Source: Acidobacteriota bacterium
GTDB taxonomy: Bacteria; Acidobacteriota; Blastocatellia; Pyrinomonadales; Pyrinomonadaceae
DNA: 64,000 bases
Reading direction: 5' to 3'
Assembly: GCA_019239425.1 (NCBI GenBank)
Contig: JAFAZX010000027.1
Span: 124,001 to 188,000, forward strand
The notes beneath the pieces were generated by a model, which made no database searches, was not told the DNA's origin, and saw nothing but the letters and a program-made list of their open reading frames with translations. The translations under genes and the position numbers were made by a program. Position 1 is the first letter of the stretch. Each line of letters begins with the position of its first letter. This document shows, piece after piece, positions 27,737 to 36,125 of this stretch.

Positions 27737-28864
27737 TCAGCGGTAGAGAACGGGCTGCGCGAGCTGCGGGTTGACGGGGCCGCCGCCCGGCTTGAAGCCG
27801 CCCTTGCCGAACATCAAGCGCTCGCCGATGTACTCGGCCTGCACGTTGCCGCCGTTGCCCCCCTGCACCTTCGTCTGGAGGAAGAAGGCGGCGAACTTGT
27901 AGAAGGTGACGGTGTCGCGCCCGTTGTCGAACTCGCTGAGCTTGACCATCGGGATGAGCACGACGCGCCGCATGGCGACGCCCGGATGACTGGGAGACTG
28001 CCAGTTGGGCGAGCCCGGAGTCGCCGCCCGGTACTGCGCCCAGGTGATGCCCTCTTTGACGTTCACGTCGGGCGGCGCGGTGGCGGGGTCGAGTTGCGCC
28101 TGGTAGTCGTCGAAGCGCGTGTTGAGCCCCTGGCGGACGGGGCCGGCCGAGACGCCCGGCTTGGTCGAGACGGTGTAGGCCGTGCCCGGCTCGGCGCACT
28201 CGTTGACGCCGTGCGCGAGGTCTTCGCGGGCGGAGCTGCCGCCTTTGCCGTTCGGCGCGAGAATCTGGTAGTTGCCCGGCGAGACCGAGTTGCCGGGCGC
28301 GTCGCGGATGGTGTAGGTCTGGCCGGGCTGCATCGGGTTGGCGTCGTCGTCGATGACCGAGAGCGGAATCCACTCGCAGAAGACGTTGGGGGGGACGCTC
28401 ATCCCGGCGATGGCGTCGCGGCTCATGTCGACCGAGGACTTGCCGATGGTGCTCGCCGAGAAGACGACGCCCACGGCCTTCGGCGGAATCTCGACGCTGA
28501 CGAAGCGGACGTTGGCGGCCGCCGCGCGCGCCGACGCCTCGTCCACGTAGGGGCCGCCGAAGTTGGCGGCGAACTTCACCTTGTCGCGCGTGATGGTGAC
28601 GCCCGTCTGGTTGAACTCGTAGCTGTTCATCACCTCGACGGCGCGGTCGGCGGCCCTGGTGATGCCCGCGGCCGAGGAGTCGAGCGCCGAGGCCCCGGCC
28701 AGGGCCGAGGCGTCGGCCGCGTTCTGCAGCTCGGCCTTGACGACGTAGAGGTGGCTGACGTCCACGCACAGCCCTGCGGCGAGGATGAGCGCCAGCATCC
28801 CGAGCGCGCTCACGGCGAGAACCGACCCGCGCTCGCCCCTGTTCGCTGAACTCAAACGCGTCAT
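27737..28864 (-). CDS. tadG: TadG-like pilus assembly protein
   Basis: 375 residues. The N-terminal Tad domain has RGSVLAVSALGMLALILAAGLCVDVSHLYVVKAELQNAADASALAGASAL, the classic TadG/Tad-like signature. A long extracytoplasmic part follows without a VWA MIDAS. ATG 28864 is used; the GTG one codon earlier is equivalent. It overlaps no neighbour, and the stop is separated from the tadE start by about 16 bases carrying the tadE ribosome site. Confidence 0.85.
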   Translation of the reverse strand: MTRLSSANRGERGSVLAVSALGMLALILAAGLCVDVSHLYVVKAELQNAADASALAGASALDSSAAGITRAADRAVEVMNSYEFNQTGVTITRDKVKFAANFGGPYVDEASARAAAANVRFVSVEIPPKAVGVVFSASTIGKSSVDMSRDAIAGMSVPPNVFCEWIPLSVIDDDANPMQPGQTYTIRDAPGNSVSPGNYQILAPNGKGGSSAREDLAHGVNECAEPGTAYTVSTKPGVSAGPVRQGLNTRFDDYQAQLDPATAPPDVNVKEGITWAQYRAATPGSPNWQSPSHPGVAMRRVVLIPMVKLSEFDNGRDTVTFYKFAAFFLQTKVQGGNGGNVQAEYIGERLMFGKGGFKPGGGPVNPQLAQPVLYR

Positions 28865-28885
28865 CACTCCCTCCCCTCTCTACTT

Positions 28886-28967
28886 GGTTCATCGGCTCAT
28901 CGGTTCATTGATTCATTTGCTCTATCCCAAATGAATCAATGAACCGATGAATCAATCACTCGATCAC
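28886..28967. repeat. Heptad hairpin element, TGATTCA family, copy 2
   Basis: GGTTCATCGGCTCATCGGTT then CATTGATTCATTTG forms the left arm, and CAAATGAATCAATGAACCGA then TGAATCAATCACTC the right arm, around TCTATCC. It lies between the secretin gene and tadG. The inner 20 bp match exactly; the outer heptads have diverged. Confidence 0.85.
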
Positions 28968-28968
28968 T

Positions 28969-30447
28969 TCACTGCTGCTTCTTCGAGACCTCGACGGACT
29001 TGGTCTCTTCGGCCTTCTTCTCGGGCTGCGCGGCCGGGGCGGCGCTGCTGCTCTTGTCGCCGCCGGTCGAGAAGCCGTGGTCGCCCTGGATGCCCTCGCC
29101 CTTCGGCTCGACGCCGAGCGGCGAGCCGTTCTTGAGGCCGTCCACGCCGCGCATCTGCGGCAGGTCGTCGGGGTTGACGGGTTTGACGAGCTGCGCCGTG
29201 ACGATGAACATCAATTCGGTCTCGCTCTTCTGGAAAGACTTCGAGTTGAAGAGCGTGCCGAGGACGGGGATGTCGCCGATGATCGGCATCTTCGAGAGCG
29301 AGCGCGACTCGCTGTTGTCGAGCAGGCCGGCGAGCGCGAACGACTGGCCGTCGCGCAGCTCGACGCCCGTCTTCGCCCGCCGCGTCTTCAACGCGGGGAC
29401 GAGGAAGCCGTCGAACTTGACGCCGTTGGCGAAGTCGATGCTGGAGACCTCGGGCTCGAGCTCGAGCCGGATGTGGTCTTCGTCGATGATGGTCGGCTTG
29501 AAGTTGAGGCGGACGCCGTACTCCTTGAACATGATGGTGACGAACGCCTTGTCGCCCGAGTTCTGCACGACGGGGACGGGGTACTCGCCGCCCGCGAGGA
29601 AGCTCGCCTGCTGGCCGTCCATCGCGATCAGGTTCGGCTCGGCCAGGGAGCGCAGCGCGCCCTGCGTCTTCAGCGCGTGGATGAAGTTGTAGGTGTTGCC
29701 GCCCATCACGAAGAGGTTCAGGGCGCTGCCGATGGTCGAGCCGAAGATGCTGCCGGCGTCAACCTTGTTCATCGTCCAGGGGCCGCCGCCCGAGCCGACC
29801 ACGCCGCCGACGCCGGGGCCGGACTGGTAGGCGTAGGTCGCGCCCAGCTCGCGCAGCCGCGAGCGGCTGACCTCGGCCACGCGCACCTGCAACTGCACCT
29901 GCGCGGCCGCGGCCGTCGGCGACTGGAGCATGTTGACGACGTTGAAGCCGGCGGCCTTCACCACGGCCTCGACCTGCGAGACGGTCGTCGCCTTCTTGAC
30001 GCTGCCCGAGATGACGACCGAGCCGTTGGCCTGGCTCAGGCGCACGTCGTCGTCGGGGAAGAGCGCCTTGATCTGCGAGTCGATGAGCGAGAGGTTCGAG
30101 CGGACGTAGACGTCGAAGACGACGAAGCGGCCGCCCTCCTTCTCCCAGGCGATGAAGTTGACCTGCCCGAACGCCTTGCCGTTGACGACCGCCTGGTCGG
30201 GCGTGACGAGCACGGCCTCGGCGACCTCGGGGTTCGAGACGGAGAAGCGGCCGATGGGCTTGTCGAAGTTGATGACGCGCGACTGGCCGACGAGCACGTT
30301 GATCTGGACGGGCTCGCTCGCCGACTTCTCGAAGGAGGCCGCGACGAAGTTCTGCTGCGGCTGCCCCTGCGCCCTCGCCTGCGACGCGCACACCGAGAGC
30401 ACGCCGACGAGCACAAAGATTTTCGCGACCAGGGAACGGTTCTGCAT
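28969..30447 (-). CDS. cpaC: Tad pilus secretin CpaC/RcpA
   Basis: 492 residues. A signal peptide (SLVAKIFVLVGVLSVCASQARA) is followed by the pilus/secretin N-domain (VLVGQSRVINFDKPIGRFSVSNPEVAEAVL), a BON-like middle part (LSQANGSVVISGSVKKATTVSQV) and the secretin core (ALRSLAEPNLIAMDGQQASFLAGGEYPVPV, ... VGVELRDGQSFALAGLL, MPIIGDIPVLGTLF). It forms the outer-membrane pore, so this is a diderm. The start is ATG 30447 with AGGAG upstream. The open frame continues 21 codons into a hairpin element, which is not part of the gene. Confidence 0.94.
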   Translation of the reverse strand: MQNRSLVAKIFVLVGVLSVCASQARAQGQPQQNFVAASFEKSASEPVQINVLVGQSRVINFDKPIGRFSVSNPEVAEAVLVTPDQAVVNGKAFGQVNFIAWEKEGGRFVVFDVYVRSNLSLIDSQIKALFPDDDVRLSQANGSVVISGSVKKATTVSQVEAVVKAAGFNVVNMLQSPTAAAAQVQLQVRVAEVSRSRLRELGATYAYQSGPGVGGVVGSGGGPWTMNKVDAGSIFGSTIGSALNLFVMGGNTYNFIHALKTQGALRSLAEPNLIAMDGQQASFLAGGEYPVPVVQNSGDKAFVTIMFKEYGVRLNFKPTIIDEDHIRLELEPEVSSIDFANGVKFDGFLVPALKTRRAKTGVELRDGQSFALAGLLDNSESRSLSKMPIIGDIPVLGTLFNSKSFQKSETELMFIVTAQLVKPVNPDDLPQMRGVDGLKNGSPLGVEPKGEGIQGDHGFSTGGDKSSSAAPAAQPEKKAEETKSVEVSKKQQ

Positions 30448-30471
30448 GACGGTTTTAACTCCTTTGGATGA

Positions 30472-30548
30472 AGTGATGAGTGCTGAATGACGAATGATGA
30501 ATAAAGACAAGCGGCCTTTAATTCATCACTCATCACTCATCATTCATC
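30472..30548. repeat. Heptad hairpin element, TGATGAG family, copy 2
   Basis: AGTGATGAGTGCTGAATGAC and following heptads are mirrored by GTCATTCAGC-like units ending CACTCATCATTCATCG, with AAAGACAAGCGGCCTTTA in the centre. It lies between cpaB and cpaC and ends at the cpaB stop codon. Confidence 0.85.
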
Positions 30549-30549
30549 G

Positions 30550-31476
30550 TTACGGGAATTCGACGGTGCTCTTCTTCGTGCCCTGGATCATCTCGACGTT
30601 CGGGCGCGGCGGCGGCGTGGGCTGAGGCTTGGGGGCTTCGGCCGCGGGGGCGGCCTGCGCGACGCGCTGCGGGCGCGGCGCGCGGTGAACCGGCGCGGCG
30701 GGCGCGGGCGTCGCCTTCTGCTCGCTCTTGAGCGAGCCGGGTTCCGGCGCCGGGGTGGCGCGCTCGCCGGTCAGGAGGCTCCGCTTGTCCGCGCCCTGCG
30801 TCTGCTCGTCGTCCTGGTCGATCATGTTGCGGAGCATCAGGCGGAGCTTGCCCTCGGTCGAGGCGAGCGCGAGCTTCTCGGCCTGCTCGGGCGTGACCTG
30901 GAGCGTGACGGCCTTGACCGTGTCGGCCTCGCGCTCGTCCTTCGGCTTGTCGAGGTTCTGGCCCGAGGCGAGCACCTTCACGTTCTGGAGGACGATCTTC
31001 GAGATGGGGTTGCTGCTCAGGTTGTTGCCGGGCGGGTCGATGACCGTCAGCACGTCGACCATCGTGCCGGGCTGCAGGAAGCCGGCGACGCCGATCACGT
31101 CGTCCACCTTCACCGTCATCGCGCGGTAGCCCGCCGGGATGACCGCCGAGATGCCGCCCTGCGAGCCTTCGGGCGCGAGCTTGAAGTCGGTCACGGTCTC
31201 GCGCGCGGCGACGCCCATCACCGTCACGCGGCCGACCAGCTTCTCGGGGCTGTCGAAGGCGCCCTCGGGGATGGCGTTCGCGGGGAACTGCGCGGTCGAG
31301 AGCTGCTCGGCCTCGATCTTGGTGCCGAGGGGGATGTCCACCTTCGCCACCACCACGTTGTTCATGTGGCCCACGCTCGCCTGCGCGTCCGACAGGTAGC
31401 GGCTCACGGAGACGGCGGCCAGCAGCCCGAAGACCGCCGCGCTGCCCAGCACGAAGAGGAGACGTTTGTTCCGCAT
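30550..31476 (-). CDS. cpaB: Flp pilus assembly protein CpaB/RcpC
   Basis: 308 residues. An N-terminal TM anchor (LLFVLGSAAVFGLLAAVSV) precedes the SAF domain (VVVAKVDIPLGTKIEAEQLSTAQFP) and the RcpC domain (GYRAMTVKVDDVIGVAGFLQPGTMVDVL, TVKAVTLQVTPEQAEKLALASTEGKLRLML). A Pro/Ala-rich C-terminal tail follows. CpaB couples the secretin and the inner-membrane complex and may bind murein. ATG 31476. Confidence 0.93.
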   Translation of the reverse strand: MRNKRLLFVLGSAAVFGLLAAVSVSRYLSDAQASVGHMNNVVVAKVDIPLGTKIEAEQLSTAQFPANAIPEGAFDSPEKLVGRVTVMGVAARETVTDFKLAPEGSQGGISAVIPAGYRAMTVKVDDVIGVAGFLQPGTMVDVLTVIDPPGNNLSSNPISKIVLQNVKVLASGQNLDKPKDEREADTVKAVTLQVTPEQAEKLALASTEGKLRLMLRNMIDQDDEQTQGADKRSLLTGERATPAPEPGSLKSEQKATPAPAAPVHRAPRPQRVAQAAPAAEAPKPQPTPPPRPNVEMIQGTKKSTVEFP

Positions 31477-31526
31477 GTCCAGTTTTCTCCAGTCGAGTTA
31501 CTTCAAACCTACAGCCGCCCGGCCCT

Positions 31527-32054
31527 TCAGGCGCGGAAGACGAAGAGCGAGATGAGGCTGCCGAGCGTGATCGCCACGCCGTACGGCAGCGTGTGGCGCC
31601 TGTCCTTCGGCACCTCGAAGCGCGGCATCTGCCAGCCCGGCAGGAAGCCGACGAAGATTTGCAGCACGCGCGTGAAGGTCATCAGGAACGTGCCGTTGCG
31701 CAGGATCGTGTAGACGGCGAGCACGCCGCCCGTCAGCAGCACGACGAGGAAGACGGGGACGACGAGCTGCGTCCCGAAGACCGAGCCGACCGCCGCGAAG
31801 AGCTTCACGTCGCCCGCGCCCATCGCGCCGAAGAGGTGGAGGACGAACATCAGCACGAAGGCCAGGAGGCACCCGCCCGCGCTCGTGATGAATCCGCCGA
31901 GTCCGCCCGTGATCGAGTTGATGATGAGTCCGCTGACGAGCGTGGCGAGCACGAAGAGGTTCGGGATGCGCCGGTAGCGCACGTCGAAATAGGTGATGGC
32001 GGCCGTCAGCGGCGCGAGTAGGGAGAGGGCGGCGATGGTCGTCGTGTCGAACAT
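31527..32054 (-). CDS. cpaA: Prepilin peptidase CpaA/TadV (A24 family)
   Basis: 175 residues with about six TM helices. The two catalytic aspartates are D24 (in TYFDVRYRRIPN) and D82 (GAGDVK, the GxGD motif). It cleaves the leader of Flp and TadE-like prepilins at the inner membrane. It lacks the N-methyltransferase domain of PilD, as usual for TadV. It is directly downstream of the two pilin genes. Confidence 0.95.
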   Translation of the reverse strand: MFDTTTIAALSLLAPLTAAITYFDVRYRRIPNLFVLATLVSGLIINSITGGLGGFITSAGGCLLAFVLMFVLHLFGAMGAGDVKLFAAVGSVFGTQLVVPVFLVVLLTGGVLAVYTILRNGTFLMTFTRVLQIFVGFLPGWQMPRFEVPKDRRHTLPYGVAITLGSLISLFVFRA

Positions 32055-32181
32055 GACGCTTGAACTTTTAGGAAGAAGGAATGAGTGCGGTGTGTCTTAA
32101 CTTCAATAAGTCCGGCTCTCGCCGTCTAAAGCTTCGGGGTGGCCCGGGGTTTTGCGCCCCGGGCCGCCCGAATTTTCGTCG

Positions 32182-32349
32182 TTACGGAGCCGTCGAGGGA
32201 ATCTTGCCCGACAGGCTCTCGATGGCCTTGCCGATGGCCGTGCCGAGGCCGCTGAAGGCGCCGACGGTGGCGAGCGCGATGAGCGCTGCCGCGACGGCGT
32301 ACTCGGAAAGCTCCAGCCCCGTCTCGTCTCTCATAAATCTCTTGATCAT
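32182..32349 (-). CDS. flp: Flp-type pilin, copy 1
   Basis: 55 residues, too short for most gene finders. After a basic leader (MIKRFMRDETG) comes LELSEYAVAAALIALATVGA, with the diagnostic Glu5-Tyr6 of mature Flp pilins if cleavage follows Gly11. The C-terminal half is GLGTAIGKAIESLSGKIPSTAP. It is the likely structural subunit of the pilus. GAGG lies about 10 bases upstream of the ATG. It is nearly identical in its leader and helix to the neighbouring copy. Confidence 0.92.
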   Translation of the reverse strand: MIKRFMRDETGLELSEYAVAAALIALATVGAFSGLGTAIGKAIESLSGKIPSTAP

Positions 32350-32439
32350 CTCTCTGCACCTCGAATTCGGTTCGGCGTGTTGTGTGCGGGGCGGCGCGGG
32401 CCGTGTTAAGAACCGCGCCGCCTCCTGGGGGGTGCGTTA

Positions 32440-32604
32440 TTACGGGGTGGTCGGGATCTTGCCCGTCAGGTTCGTGATCGCCTTGCCGATGGACGTGCCG
32501 AGGCCGGTGAAGGCCGTGACGGTAGCGAGCGCGATGAGCGCGGCGGCGACGGCGTACTCGGAAAGCTCAAGACCGGTCTCGTCGCGGAAGAACTTCTTCA
32601 ACAT
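32440..32604 (-). CDS. flp: Flp-type pilin, copy 2
   Basis: 54 residues: leader MLKKFFRDETG, then LELSEYAVAAALIALATVTA (Glu5-Tyr6 present) and GLGTSIGKAITNLTGKIPTTP. AAAGGAG stands 10 bases before ATG 32604, a better ribosome site than that of copy 1, so this may be the major pilin. The two pilins differ mainly after the helix (G/T, S/T, A/S, ES/TN changes), a recent tandem duplication. A weak sigma-54-like box lies upstream at 32648-32663. Confidence 0.92.
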   Translation of the reverse strand: MLKKFFRDETGLELSEYAVAAALIALATVTAFTGLGTSIGKAITNLTGKIPTTP

Positions 32605-32700
32605 CTGATTTTTGCTCCTTTAGAGTTTTGGGTTTTCTGAGTCGAGGTTTCAGGCCCGTGCCAGACGCGCTTGGCGGCCGCCGGACGAGTGTGGCGGGTT

Positions 32701-32985
32701 CTACAACCCGCGCGGGTGCAGGAAGGATTGGCGGCTGGCCCCGCGCCGGCGCGTCTCGACGAACAGCTCATGCCCCTCACGTTCGTCTTCGCCGCGCTGC
32801 GCGGAGCTTTTCACGCCGCCGAAGAACGTCCAGACCAGCGCCAGGGCCGCCATGAGGAGGAGCTGCCTCGCCCCGCCCGCCCCCGCGGCGGCCCGCGCCC
32901 CCACGAGCACGGCCGCGGCTGCGAACGGCACGACCAGCGCGCCCCCCACGACGACCACCAGCGACTTTGTCAGAACGATCTTCAT
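32701..32985 (-). CDS. Small two-helix membrane protein at the head of the tad genes
   Basis: 94 residues. Two hydrophobic segments (VLTKSLVVVVGGALVVPFAAAAVLVGA and QLLLMAALALVWTFFGGV) are followed by a charged C-terminal tail of about 35 residues. ATG 32985 is preceded by GGAGG eight bases upstream, a strong ribosome site. I do not recognise the family. It lies between the sigma-54-like promoter and the pilins, so co-expression with pili is likely. Confidence 0.5.
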   Translation of the reverse strand: MKIVLTKSLVVVVGGALVVPFAAAAVLVGARAAAGAGGARQLLLMAALALVWTFFGGVKSSAQRGEDEREGHELFVETRRRGASRQSFLHPRGL

Positions 32986-33065
32986 CAACCTTTCCTCCGA
33001 GCGTCACGACCGCCAGGCAGTGCCACCAACCTCGCAGCCGCTTTCGCTTCCGACGCACTCCCCTT

Positions 33066-33081
33066 TTCAACGGCCGTGCCA
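33066..33081 (-). promoter_or_regulatory. Sigma-54-type promoter upstream of the pilin genes
   Basis: On the minus strand TGGCACG-GCCG-TTGAA matches the -24/-12 consensus TGGCACG-N4-TTGCW except for A in place of C in the -12 GC. It lies 80 bases upstream of the small membrane protein start and about 460 bases upstream of the first pilin. A sigma-54 activator gene is the next-but-one gene upstream, which supports the reading. Confidence 0.5.
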
Positions 33082-33256
33082 CAACGCTCGGAGTTTGAAA
33101 GTCCAACGAAAACGCCCTTCGCACTCGCTCTTCACCAAATCCTTGTCAACCGCGGGCGACAGGCCGAAACCCCCGCGGGCGCGACGAAGAACGCGCCGGC
33201 CGCCCGAAGCAACTCCGACTCAAAGGCTTAGCCGCCTGTCGCCCGCGGGCGACAAA

Positions 33257-33294
33257 GCAAAAGCGCCCCCGCAACCTTTCGGTTACCGGAGGCG
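33257..33294 (-). terminator. Terminator after the M50 protease gene
   Basis: On the minus strand CGCCTCCGGTAACC / GGTTGCGGGGGCG form a long stem with a GAAA-type loop, followed by CTTTTGCTTT. It starts about 26 bases beyond the M50 stop codon. Confidence 0.7.
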
Positions 33295-33320
33295 ACAGGT
33301 GTCTCTGACGTTCGGACGGG

Positions 33321-33815
33321 TTAGAAGTAGCGGTAGGCGAAAGAGGCCAAGGCGGTGAGGCTGACGAAGGCGCCGGCGACGGTGAACGTCCACTCGACGA
33401 GCGAGCTGCGGCGCGCGAGCAGCGCGCGGAGCATGACCATCCCGCACTTCCAACCGTCCTGCTGATAAAGCGGCAGGAGATTCGTCGCGGCCAGCAGGTA
33501 GTTCATCAAACTGAACCAAGACCCCTGCGTCGCGAGCGCCGCCCCGATGTTGACCAGCACGCCCGCGAGCAGCACGAAGACCTGTTGCACGAGCGGCCTC
33601 GTCTGCAACCCCTTCATGTCCAGGCGCACGTACGCGCCGACGGGCAGCAGGTGCATCTTGAAGCGGACGCCGCCGACGTTCAACTCGAAGAGCTTCGGCC
33701 CCCAGCCGAGCCCGAGCTCGGGCGCGCCCACGCCGCACACGCGCGCCGCGGCGAGGTGGCCCAGCTCGTGTATGAACATCGTCGCCGCGAAGAGCAGGAC
33801 GTAGGTGATTAGCAT
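33321..33815 (-). CDS. M50 family (site-2-type) metalloprotease-like membrane protein
   Basis: 164 residues with hydrophobic helices. HELGH (16-20) is the zinc motif, and NLLPLYQQDGWK carries the third ligand Asp120 in the NxxPxxxxDG motif, so the active site is complete. This is the minimal-core S2P type, without PDZ. Its substrate is unknown. It lies between the sigma-54 activator and the pilin genes and has its own terminator. Confidence 0.85.
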   Translation of the reverse strand: MLITYVLLFAATMFIHELGHLAAARVCGVGAPELGLGWGPKLFELNVGGVRFKMHLLPVGAYVRLDMKGLQTRPLVQQVFVLLAGVLVNIGAALATQGSWFSLMNYLLAATNLLPLYQQDGWKCGMVMLRALLARRSSLVEWTFTVAGAFVSLTALASFAYRYF

Positions 33816-33894
33816 CGGGAGGTCGTCCGTGAGCCTCGGGATAGAAGAGACGTGAGTGAAGGTGTGAGTCTGTGTCGTGAGGACGCGCGCCGCG

Positions 33895-35457
33895 TCAAAT
33901 TCTGTCGGCGCGCAGTTGCAGGCCGTGCTGCTGCTCGTCCTGTAGGAAGTCGCCGACGTTGATCGACAGCCGCTTCAACTTCTTGTAGAGCGTCTGGCGC
34001 GACCCCAAACCCAACGCCTGCGCCGCGCGCGCCACGTTGTAATCGTTCCGCCTGAGCGTCTCGGTGACAACACGCCGCTCGTAGTCTTCGAGCATGTTCT
34101 CCAGGTGCGCCGGCACCTGCCCCGGCGCTTCGCACGGCTCCGCCTGCGGCTCCGCGGGGCGCACGCGCGGGCTGATGTTCTCGGTCGTGATGTAGCAGCC
34201 CTCGTCCGTGTAGAGCACGAGGCGCTCGATCTCCGCCGCCAGCTCGCGCACGTTGCCGGGCCAGGCATAACTCTGGAGCGCGCCGATGGCGTCGGCCGTG
34301 ATCCCCGCGACCGCGCGCTCGTTGCGGCGCGCGTAGTGCGAGAGGAAGTGCGAGATGAGCGCGCCGATGTCCTCGGGGCGCTCGCGCAGGGGCGGTACGT
34401 GTACCGTCAAAGCCGCCACGCGGTAGTAGAGGTCTTCGCGGAACGTCCCCTCCTGCGCCGCCCCGTATAAATCCTTGTGCGTCGCCGCCAGCACGCGCAC
34501 GTTCACCTTCCGCGGCGCGCGCTCGCCGAGCGTGTGGACTTCGCCCTCCTGCAGGAAGCGTAGAAGCTTCGGCTGCAAGGCGAGCGGCAGGTCGCCGATC
34601 TCGTCAAGGAAGAGCGTGCCGCCCTCGGCCGCGCGTATGAGACCGTCATGATCCGTGTGCGCCCCCGTGAACGCGCCCTTGCGGTGGCCGAACAGGAGGC
34701 TCTCGATGAGGTCGGACGGCGCGGCCGTGCAGTTGAAGGGGATGAAGGGCGCCTGGGAACGCCGGCTCAAGCGGTGGACGGCGCGCGCGACCAACTCCTT
34801 GCCCGTCCCGGACTCGCCCGTAATCAGCACGGTCGATTCCGAATCCTTGATGCGTTCGACCGAATGCGCCAGCGCGTTCATCGCACGGCTCACGAAGACC
34901 ATGCCCGGCAGAGAGGCCGCCGCGACCTCCGCCGGCTTGAAAGCCTTCACGGGCTTGTAAATCTCCTCGCGCAGACGCGCGTGCGTGTGGGCGAGGCGCG
35001 CCACGTCGGACAGAATCCTCAACTCCAGAGCCTGGCTCTCGGTCAGAGGCCGCACGAAGCGCCCGTAGATGGCCGCGCCCTCACGCTGCTGAGTCGTGGC
35101 CGACAGGACGAGGCAGATTTTCCGGTCGCCCGCCTCCGCCTCCCCGCCTGCCTCCTCGCCGCTCAGAACCGCCTCGACAGTGGCCTCCGCGTCCGCAGTC
35201 TCCTCCGAGTCGAGACCCTCGACCCACTTCAGGCGCGAGCGCTCCCCCACCTTCTGCGAGAAGGTCGCCATCCCGTACGTGTGCGCGGCCGCGTCCACCA
35301 TCAGAGCGACCTTCAGCATTACGTCGTAGAGCGCGTCCGAGCCTGTATCGGCGGCGCGGCAGAGTGACCTAACCATCGCCGCCAGAGGCAGTTGGAAACC
35401 TTTGGGCGCTTCGTTCATCCCTGATCCTTGCCCCGATTCCGAAGACAAGCCTGACAT
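33895..35457 (-). CDS. Sigma-54-dependent transcriptional activator (NtrC family)
   Basis: 520 residues. The N-terminal region (about 1-165) looks GAF-like, without a receiver Asp. The AAA+ domain has Walker A GESGTGKE near 215, the sigma-54 contact loop GAFTGA near 262, Walker B GGTLFLDEIGDLP and the R-finger region LRERPEDI. The C-terminal Fis-type HTH is VTETLRRNDYNVARAAQALGLGSRQTLYKKLK. It would remodel sigma-54 RNA polymerase closed complexes. The adjacent tad genes and a sigma-54-like site at 33066 suggest it controls pilin expression (inference). Confidence 0.93.
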   Translation of the reverse strand: MSGLSSESGQGSGMNEAPKGFQLPLAAMVRSLCRAADTGSDALYDVMLKVALMVDAAAHTYGMATFSQKVGERSRLKWVEGLDSEETADAEATVEAVLSGEEAGGEAEAGDRKICLVLSATTQQREGAAIYGRFVRPLTESQALELRILSDVARLAHTHARLREEIYKPVKAFKPAEVAAASLPGMVFVSRAMNALAHSVERIKDSESTVLITGESGTGKELVARAVHRLSRRSQAPFIPFNCTAAPSDLIESLLFGHRKGAFTGAHTDHDGLIRAAEGGTLFLDEIGDLPLALQPKLLRFLQEGEVHTLGERAPRKVNVRVLAATHKDLYGAAQEGTFREDLYYRVAALTVHVPPLRERPEDIGALISHFLSHYARRNERAVAGITADAIGALQSYAWPGNVRELAAEIERLVLYTDEGCYITTENISPRVRPAEPQAEPCEAPGQVPAHLENMLEDYERRVVTETLRRNDYNVARAAQALGLGSRQTLYKKLKRLSINVGDFLQDEQQHGLQLRADRI

Positions 35458-36125
35458 AAACCCCTTGTCCAGAAAGAAGATTGCGGGTTGCGATCCGCTC
35501 AGAAACTCTTTATTTTGAGGTAATTACAGGCAAGAAAAGCGATTCGGGGAGAATCACGTCACACTCTGTCCGGACGCCGGCCCCGATATATTTTGGCCGA
35601 AGTCTTTGCCAGTCTAAGAACTGCGACGCCAGCTGTCAACTTCTTTAATTATTGTTAAAACATTGCGGCCGCTCTCTAATGAGATTTAACTCACGATTGC
35701 TTGAGCCACCTTTTCCACATCTGTGCCGCGTCAGCGTCTTCTCTATCTTACTGCCTTAAAAGGTCATCCCATCCGGCTGCCCAAACGGCGGATTTCCGTT
35801 CGCCCGGTGTTCGCCAAAACTAGACCCACATCGCCCTTACCTCAAGTAAATGTTCAACTTAGCCGCACAAACCATTGAAAACGTATGTCTTTACAGCTTC
35901 TTAAGCAAGTGCTAAATTCCGAAAACCTTGTCGCCGAAGCCAATGGCGTCAGGTAGAAGTAGCCGCAAATAACCCCTCTGCGCTGTTTCGCTGTTTTAAG
36001 GTTAGAGACCTTCTAACCGTTTTAATTTTCGAAACACCTTGTCCCGACGGTCTTGAGCGCCGTTTCAGAGCGGGCGGCACTCGCGTCTTTGACCGACGAC
36101 AGAACCCGTAGGAGCATTTAAACTC
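35458..36125. other. Intergenic region of 670 bases, AT-richer, promoter-bearing
   Basis: This is the largest non-coding stretch in the window. It separates the divergent sigma-54 activator and FtsB-like genes and is clearly less GC-rich than the genes. Beyond the activator promoter at 35611-35639 I see no tRNA, no hairpin element and no convincing ORF. The part from 35700 to 36060 remains unexplained. Confidence 0.4.
35611..35639 (-). promoter_or_regulatory. Candidate sigma-70 promoter of the sigma-54 activator gene
   Basis: On the minus strand TTGACA (35634-35639), a 17-base spacer and TAGACT (35611-35616) are present. The predicted 5' UTR is about 145 bases. Confidence 0.5.

Larger units (their letters stand above)
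32989..33320. other. Regulatory gap between the M50 gene and the pilin genes
   Basis: This 330-base non-coding stretch holds the M50 terminator (33257-33294), a perfect 16-bp palindrome at 33238-33253 (GTCGCCCGCGGGCGAC) and a related inverted segment at about 33150. It also holds a sigma-54-like promoter at 33066-33081. No coding frame with a ribosome site was found. Confidence 0.5.

Noticed and set aside
33238..33294. Possible c-di-GMP riboswitch before the pilin genes
   Set aside because: The structured segment lacks the GEMM core motifs and is better explained as the terminator of the M50 gene plus a palindrome.
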